64,000 nt of DNA, from positions 1 to 64,000 of the forward strand of contig JAGXGE010000001.1 of assembly GCA_024637015.1 (NCBI GenBank). The letters run 5' to 3'. Numbering within the stretch: the stretch's first letter is position 1; each line of letters starts with the position of its first letter. This document shows positions 60,093 to 64,000 of this stretch, one piece after another. The notes under the pieces were generated by a model. That model saw nothing but the letters and a program-made list of their open reading frames with translations. It made no database searches and had not been told where the DNA came from. The stretch is from Aequorivita sp. Lineage in GTDB: Bacteria; Bacteroidota; Bacteroidia; Flavobacteriales; Flavobacteriaceae. The position numbers and the translations under genes were made by a program.

Positions 60093-62198
60093 ATGAATGC
60101 CAATTTTCTGCAAACTCCAATAGATTACCTAAAAGGCGTCGGACCAAACCGAGCGGATTTGCTAAAAAAAGAACTCGGTATCCACACATTTCAAGATTTA
60201 CTAAATCTTTTCCCCAATCGTTATCTTGACAGAACGCAGTATTATAAAATAGCACAATTACAGCAAACCAATGCCGAAGTCCAGATTGTTGGCAAAATCA
60301 CACACATAAAAACAGTAGAACAAAAACGCGGAAAAAGACTCGTTGCTACTTTTATTGACGAAACTGGTTCAATTGATTTGGTTTGGTTCCGCGGTCAAAA
60401 ATGGATTCGGGAAAATTTGAAGCTAAACGAGCCGTATGTAATCTTCGGAAAAACGAATTATTTCAACAACAGTTTTTCCATGCCGCACCCCGAAATGGAA
60501 TTACTGGATGCGCATGAAAAAAGCATCCGTTCAGCCATGCAACCGGTGTATCCTTCCACCGAAAAATTGGGTAATAGTGGTATCACAAACAGGGTGATAA
60601 ATGGATTGATGCAACAGCTGTTTTTGGAGAGCAAAAACAACTTCGCCGAGACCCTCTCAAAACCACTTTTAGAACAGCTAAAATTGGCCTCAAAAAAGGA
60701 GGCACTTTTCAACATACATTTTCCAAAAAGTCAGGCACATTTGGCACGTGCACAATACCGATTAAAGTTTGAGGAATTGTTCTATATTCAACTGCAATTA
60801 ATTCGGAAAAACCTCATCCATAAATCTAAAATCAAAGGCTATACTTTTGATAAAATTGGAGAGAATTTCAATACCTTTTTTTCGGAACATTTACCCTTTG
60901 ATTTGACCGAAGCACAGAAGCGAGTAATCAAGGAAATTCGCAACGATTTGGGTAGTAACGCCCAGATGAACCGACTGTTGCAAGGCGATGTAGGTTCTGG
61001 AAAGACTATAGTGGCGCTAATGTCAATGTTAATAGCTATTGACAACGGTTTTCAAGCCTGTCTAATGGCGCCGACTGAAATTTTGTCAGTACAGCACTAT
61101 ACAGGTTTAGTTGAATTATGTAAAAAACTGAATACCAGTATAGAAATATTAACAGGTTCAACTAAAACTTCAAAGCGTAGAGAAATTCACGAAAATCTGG
61201 AAAATGGCGAATTAGACATCCTAATCGGCACGCATGCACTGCTCGAAGACAAGGTAAAATTTAAAAATTTAGGGCTTGCCATTGTGGATGAGCAACACCG
61301 TTTTGGCGTGGAACAACGCAGCAAACTTTGGCACAAAAATGAGTATCCGCCACACGTACTTGTAATGACCGCTACCCCCATCCCCCGCACCCTGGCCATG
61401 AGTGTTTATGGCGACCTCGATATTAGCATAATTGATGAACTTCCACCAGGCAGAAAAGACATTAAAACCGTGCACCGTTTTGACGCAAATAGACTGAAGG
61501 TTTTTCGCTTTATAAAAGACGAAATTTTAAAAGGCCGGCAGGTGTATATTGTGTACCCTTTAATACAGGAAAGTGAGACCATGGATTACAAAGATTTGAT
61601 GGATGGTTATGAAAGTATTGTGCGGGAATTTACTATGCCTAAATATCAAGTTTCCATAGTCCATGGACAGATGAAATCTGCCGATAAAGAGTATGAAATG
61701 AACCGCTTCGTAAAAGGCGAAACACAAATCATGGTAGCCACAACCGTAATTGAAGTTGGTGTAAATGTTCCCAACGCCAGCGTAATGATTATTGAAAGCG
61801 CGGAACGCTTCGGGCTTTCGCAGTTGCACCAATTGCGCGGTCGTGTGGGCCGAGGTGCAGAACAGAGTTACTGCATTTTAATGACCAGCCACAAACTTTC
61901 TACAGACGCCAAAACTCGTTTGGAAACAATGGTTCGCACTAGCGACGGTTTTGAAATTGCTGAAGTAGATCTAAAACTCCGTGGTCCCGGTGATATGATG
62001 GGTACCCAACAAAGTGGCGTTTTAAACCTTCGTATTGCAGACATAATAAAGGATTCTGAGATATTAAAGATTGCCCGTAGCTACGCGATGCAAACCCTAA
62101 AAGCAGACCCAAACCTTTCTTCCGAAGAAAACAGTGCTATCAAAAACACCTATTCACAACTTGTGAAGTATCGGAATATTTGGAATTATATTTCTTAG
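60093..62198 (+). CDS. recG: ATP-dependent DNA helicase RecG
   Basis: A 701-residue branch-migration helicase that remodels stalled forks and Holliday junctions. The N-terminal wedge (OB) domain (about 55-150) holds VQIVGKITHIKTVEQKRGKR. The motor has GDVGSGKT (motif I), APTEIL, DEQHRFGVEQR (motif II), MTATPIPRTLAM (III), then ATTVIEVGVNVPNASVM and QLRGRVGRG. Length and order match RecG. The 3' end overlaps the convergent TetR gene by four bases. Confidence 0.96.
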   Translation: MNANFLQTPIDYLKGVGPNRADLLKKELGIHTFQDLLNLFPNRYLDRTQYYKIAQLQQTNAEVQIVGKITHIKTVEQKRGKRLVATFIDETGSIDLVWFRGQKWIRENLKLNEPYVIFGKTNYFNNSFSMPHPEMELLDAHEKSIRSAMQPVYPSTEKLGNSGITNRVINGLMQQLFLESKNNFAETLSKPLLEQLKLASKKEALFNIHFPKSQAHLARAQYRLKFEELFYIQLQLIRKNLIHKSKIKGYTFDKIGENFNTFFSEHLPFDLTEAQKRVIKEIRNDLGSNAQMNRLLQGDVGSGKTIVALMSMLIAIDNGFQACLMAPTEILSVQHYTGLVELCKKLNTSIEILTGSTKTSKRREIHENLENGELDILIGTHALLEDKVKFKNLGLAIVDEQHRFGVEQRSKLWHKNEYPPHVLVMTATPIPRTLAMSVYGDLDISIIDELPPGRKDIKTVHRFDANRLKVFRFIKDEILKGRQVYIVYPLIQESETMDYKDLMDGYESIVREFTMPKYQVSIVHGQMKSADKEYEMNRFVKGETQIMVATTVIEVGVNVPNASVMIIESAERFGLSQLHQLRGRVGRGAEQSYCILMTSHKLSTDAKTRLETMVRTSDGFEIAEVDLKLRGPGDMMGTQQSGVLNLRIADIIKDSEILKIARSYAMQTLKADPNLSSEENSAIKNTYSQLVKYRNIWNYIS

Positions 62199-62869
62199 CG
62201 CAATAAGTTTGTTGCAAAATAATTCAACATTTTTTCTACTTCTGAATACTTGTTCTCCCCCACTTTTATGTCCGTTAGTCTGGGTAAATGTTTGGCAAAG
62301 TAGATGTGGTTGTTGGACATTTCAAATAAATTACTGGCCAAAGCATACGGATATTCGAATGTAGGGTTGATTTCTGAAATTACCCCAGCAACCATCGTTA
62401 TAAGTTGCTTATAATTTTTAAAAAAACCCTTCCCGTTCTCCTCGTCCACTTCTTTTGTGTGATAAGCTTTCATCCCTTCAGCTATAATCACACTGTGGAG
62501 TTTGCTTTCGTCTACATAATCAGTGGTGGGGTTGTCTACAGACGCCGAAACAAAGGAGTTGATGATTATTTCAAGCTTTCGCTTTGGGTCATCTATATTT
62601 AAAGTATTTATCCGAATTAGATAGGCAACCCATTCCCAATACCACGAAACCAAATAGAGGAGTAATAAATGCTTGTTTTCAAAATAGCGATAGATGGAAG
62701 CCTCGGTAGAATTCATTTCCTGAGCTAGCTTTTTAAAATTAAACGCCTCGAAGCCTAAATCGCTCAACAATAAAATACTATGCTTGATAATATTTCTACC
62801 CAAGACTGAATCTTGTGGATCTTTTAAGTAGAGACCTTCGTTTAGTGCTATTTTGATTTCGATACCCAT
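62195..62869 (-). CDS. TetR/AcrR family transcriptional regulator
   Basis: A 224-residue one-component regulator. The N-terminal helix-turn-helix (about 28-75) reads SDLGFEAFNFKKLAQEMNS, then EASIYRYFENKHLLLLYL. The C-terminal helical part binds an unknown ligand. It is divergent from the SulP transporter gene; a perfect ATAGT-N3-ACTAT palindrome lies between them and is a candidate operator. The natural inference is that it controls the transporter, itself or both. Confidence 0.9.
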   Translation of the reverse strand: MGIEIKIALNEGLYLKDPQDSVLGRNIIKHSILLLSDLGFEAFNFKKLAQEMNSTEASIYRYFENKHLLLLYLVSWYWEWVAYLIRINTLNIDDPKRKLEIIINSFVSASVDNPTTDYVDESKLHSVIIAEGMKAYHTKEVDEENGKGFFKNYKQLITMVAGVISEINPTFEYPYALASNLFEMSNNHIYFAKHLPRLTDIKVGENKYSEVEKMLNYFATNLLR

Positions 62870-62951
62870 AGTTACTCACTTTGGGCACAAAAATAAACAA
62901 TTGAAATTCATAGGAAACATATTACTAAAAAAAGTTTAATAATTATTTATA

Positions 62952-62964
62952 ATAGTTATACTAT
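62952..62964. promoter_or_regulatory. Candidate TetR operator (ATAGT-TAT-ACTAT)
   Basis: A perfect 5-bp inverted repeat with a 3-bp spacer is located 83 bp before the TetR start and about 19 bp upstream of the -7 box of the transporter gene, a position where a bound protein would block RNA polymerase. Confidence 0.4.
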
Positions 62965-62982
62965 CATTTTAAAAAGTATTTT

Positions 62983-62990
62983 TATATTTG
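62983..62990 (+). promoter_or_regulatory. Candidate -7 box (TATATTTG) of the SulP gene
   Basis: tatatttg matches TAnnTTTG exactly, 37 bp before the start at 63028. No TTG lies at the expected -33 position, which may mean regulated or weak expression. Confidence 0.55.
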
Positions 62991-63027
62991 CGGTCATATA
63001 TTATTAACAACATTAAAATTTCAATAT

Positions 63028-64000
63028 ATGGATTCTGGTTTTTTAAAAAATTTAAAAAGTGATATTCCGGCTAGTATAGTCGTTTTCTTTGTGGCACTAC
63101 CATTATGCTTAGGAATAGCATTGGCCAGTGGCGCTCCATTATTTTCAGGTCTTATTGCCGGTATTGTTGGAGGTATTGTAGTAGGTTCTATGAGTGGTTC
63201 CAAAATAGGTGTAAGCGGACCTGCAGCGGGTCTTGCTGCTATTGTATTGACTTCCATTGCTACCTTGGGCGACTATCAAACCTTTTTGGTTGCTGTGGTC
63301 TTAGCCGGGGTTTTCCAGCTAGTAATGGGGTTTTTAAAAGCGGGTATTATAGGGTATTATTTTCCGTCTTCAGTTATAAAAGGAATGCTAACGGGAATAG
63401 GTATTATAATAATTTTGAAACAAATTCCACATTTTTTTGGATACGATTCCACACCTGAAGGTGATTTTTCATTCTTCCATTTAGATGGGGGAAATACCTT
63501 TACTAATTTATTGATGACTATAAACCACATTCAATTGGGCTCTGCTCTAGTAGGTATTTTAGGTTTGGCAATATTAATTTTGTGGGAAAAGGTTCTATCC
63601 AAAAAAGGAAAAATATTTCAGTTAGTACAGGGGCCGCTTGTGGCTGTAGCAGTAGGTATTTTGTTCTTTGCGTTTACACAGTCAAATGACTTATTGGGCA
63701 TTGAACAATCACATTTGGTTAATGTTCCTGTGCCTGACAGTTTTGGTTCTTTTCTGGCTCAATTCAGTTTCCCAAATTTTAGTGCTATTTATAATCCAGA
63801 TGTTTGGATTATAGCCTTTACCATAGGCCTTGTTGCCAGTTTGGAAACTTTGCTTTGTGTGGAAGCTACTGATAAGTTAGACCCTAACAAAAATATTACT
63901 CCAACCAACCGCGAACTCTTGGCGCAAGGTACCGGAAATATTGTATCTGGCCTTATTGGCGGTCTTCCCATTACCCAAGTTATTGTCCGTAGTTCTGCAA
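63028..64000 (+). CDS. SulP family anion transporter (C-terminus outside window)
   Basis: 324 N-terminal residues are visible; the frame is open at the right edge. The SulP signature begins at once: SDIPASIVVFFVALPLCLGIALASG, then KIGVSGPAAGLAAIV, VIKGMLTGIGIIIILKQ, and LVASLETLLCVEATDKLDP. At least eight transmembrane helices are present. SulP proteins carry sulfate or bicarbonate; in Bacteroidota they often sit beside a carbonic anhydrase gene, which would be just outside the window. The TetR gene is divergent. Confidence 0.92.
   Translation, partial: MDSGFLKNLKSDIPASIVVFFVALPLCLGIALASGAPLFSGLIAGIVGGIVVGSMSGSKIGVSGPAAGLAAIVLTSIATLGDYQTFLVAVVLAGVFQLVMGFLKAGIIGYYFPSSVIKGMLTGIGIIIILKQIPHFFGYDSTPEGDFSFFHLDGGNTFTNLLMTINHIQLGSALVGILGLAILILWEKVLSKKGKIFQLVQGPLVAVAVGILFFAFTQSNDLLGIEQSHLVNVPVPDSFGSFLAQFSFPNFSAIYNPDVWIIAFTIGLVASLETLLCVEATDKLDPNKNITPTNRELLAQGTGNIVSGLIGGLPITQVIVRSSA

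Overview
The window is a piece of chromosome from a member of the Flavobacteriaceae (phylum Bacteroidota), probably marine or salt-tolerant. The evidence is low GC, AT-rich intergenic DNA, many short lipoprotein signals of the form (S/G)C, at least five proteins ending in a type IX secretion (T9SS) sorting domain with a YPNP motif, TAnnTTTG-type -7 promoter boxes, the CAL67264-family membrane protein, and a menaquinone (men) cluster. I see no prophage, CRISPR array, transposase, rRNA or plasmid functions. It reads as a core-genome segment with some accessory surface proteins.

Layout. 1-2840: a secreted lipase-like hydrolase cut by the left edge and a T9SS VCBS-repeat protein. 2856-9810: a leftward run of housekeeping genes (aldehyde dehydrogenase, outer-membrane-type regulatory-domain protein, GNAT acetyltransferase, DEAD-box RNA helicase with a structured leader, rdgB, a lipoprotein, trmH). 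9958-12414: a zinc-less sirtuin with a helical partner gene, a lipoprotein and a DUF2383-like four-helix protein. 12506-18872: a T9SS DUF4397 protein, a persulfide dioxygenase-rhodanese fusion, two lipoproteins (one an M28 peptidase), tRNA-His, the bacillithiol enzyme BshB1 and a Cys/Met-metabolism PLP enzyme; together they suggest a thiol/persulfide theme. 18966-23527: a histidine-utilisation operon (a secreted unknown, hutI, hutG, ftcD).

23847-32112: a metallo-beta-lactamase-fold lipoprotein, a large Asp-box (sortilin-like) T9SS protein, EttA, DinB, a small membrane protein and an acyl-CoA carboxylase beta subunit. 32316-34100: a leucine-rich-repeat T9SS protein. 34151-39267: a leftward men cluster (menA, a UPF0173 hydrolase, a truncated four-helix-bundle gene, menC, a CPBP protease, menE). 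39382-44879: DoxX, HolA, an orphan nuclease-fold protein, a GT2 glycosyltransferase, an OmpA-type lipoprotein, two small proteins and a YrdC-type tRNA enzyme. 44994-49918: an esterase lipoprotein, an S8 protease lipoprotein and a UvrD/PcrA helicase.

50077-55055: a stand-alone FMN glutamate-synthase-like protein, a one-TM unknown, and a four-gene operon (lipoprotein, 7-TM protein, histidine kinase, LuxR-type regulator) that looks like an uncharacterised envelope-signalling system. 55247-59901: a patatin phospholipase, an M1 aminopeptidase and a secreted PNGase F-like glycoamidase. 60093-64000: RecG, a TetR regulator and a SulP transporter cut by the right edge.

The most unusual DNA-level signals are an 18-bp duplication of the tRNA-His 3' end next to a palindromic element; short degenerate tandem repeats just upstream of several start codons (sometimes beside a TTG start); a structured leader ahead of the DEAD-box helicase; and a hairpin with a T-tract ending at the start codon of the M1 peptidase. 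Statements about families come from recognition of motifs by eye; no database search was run.
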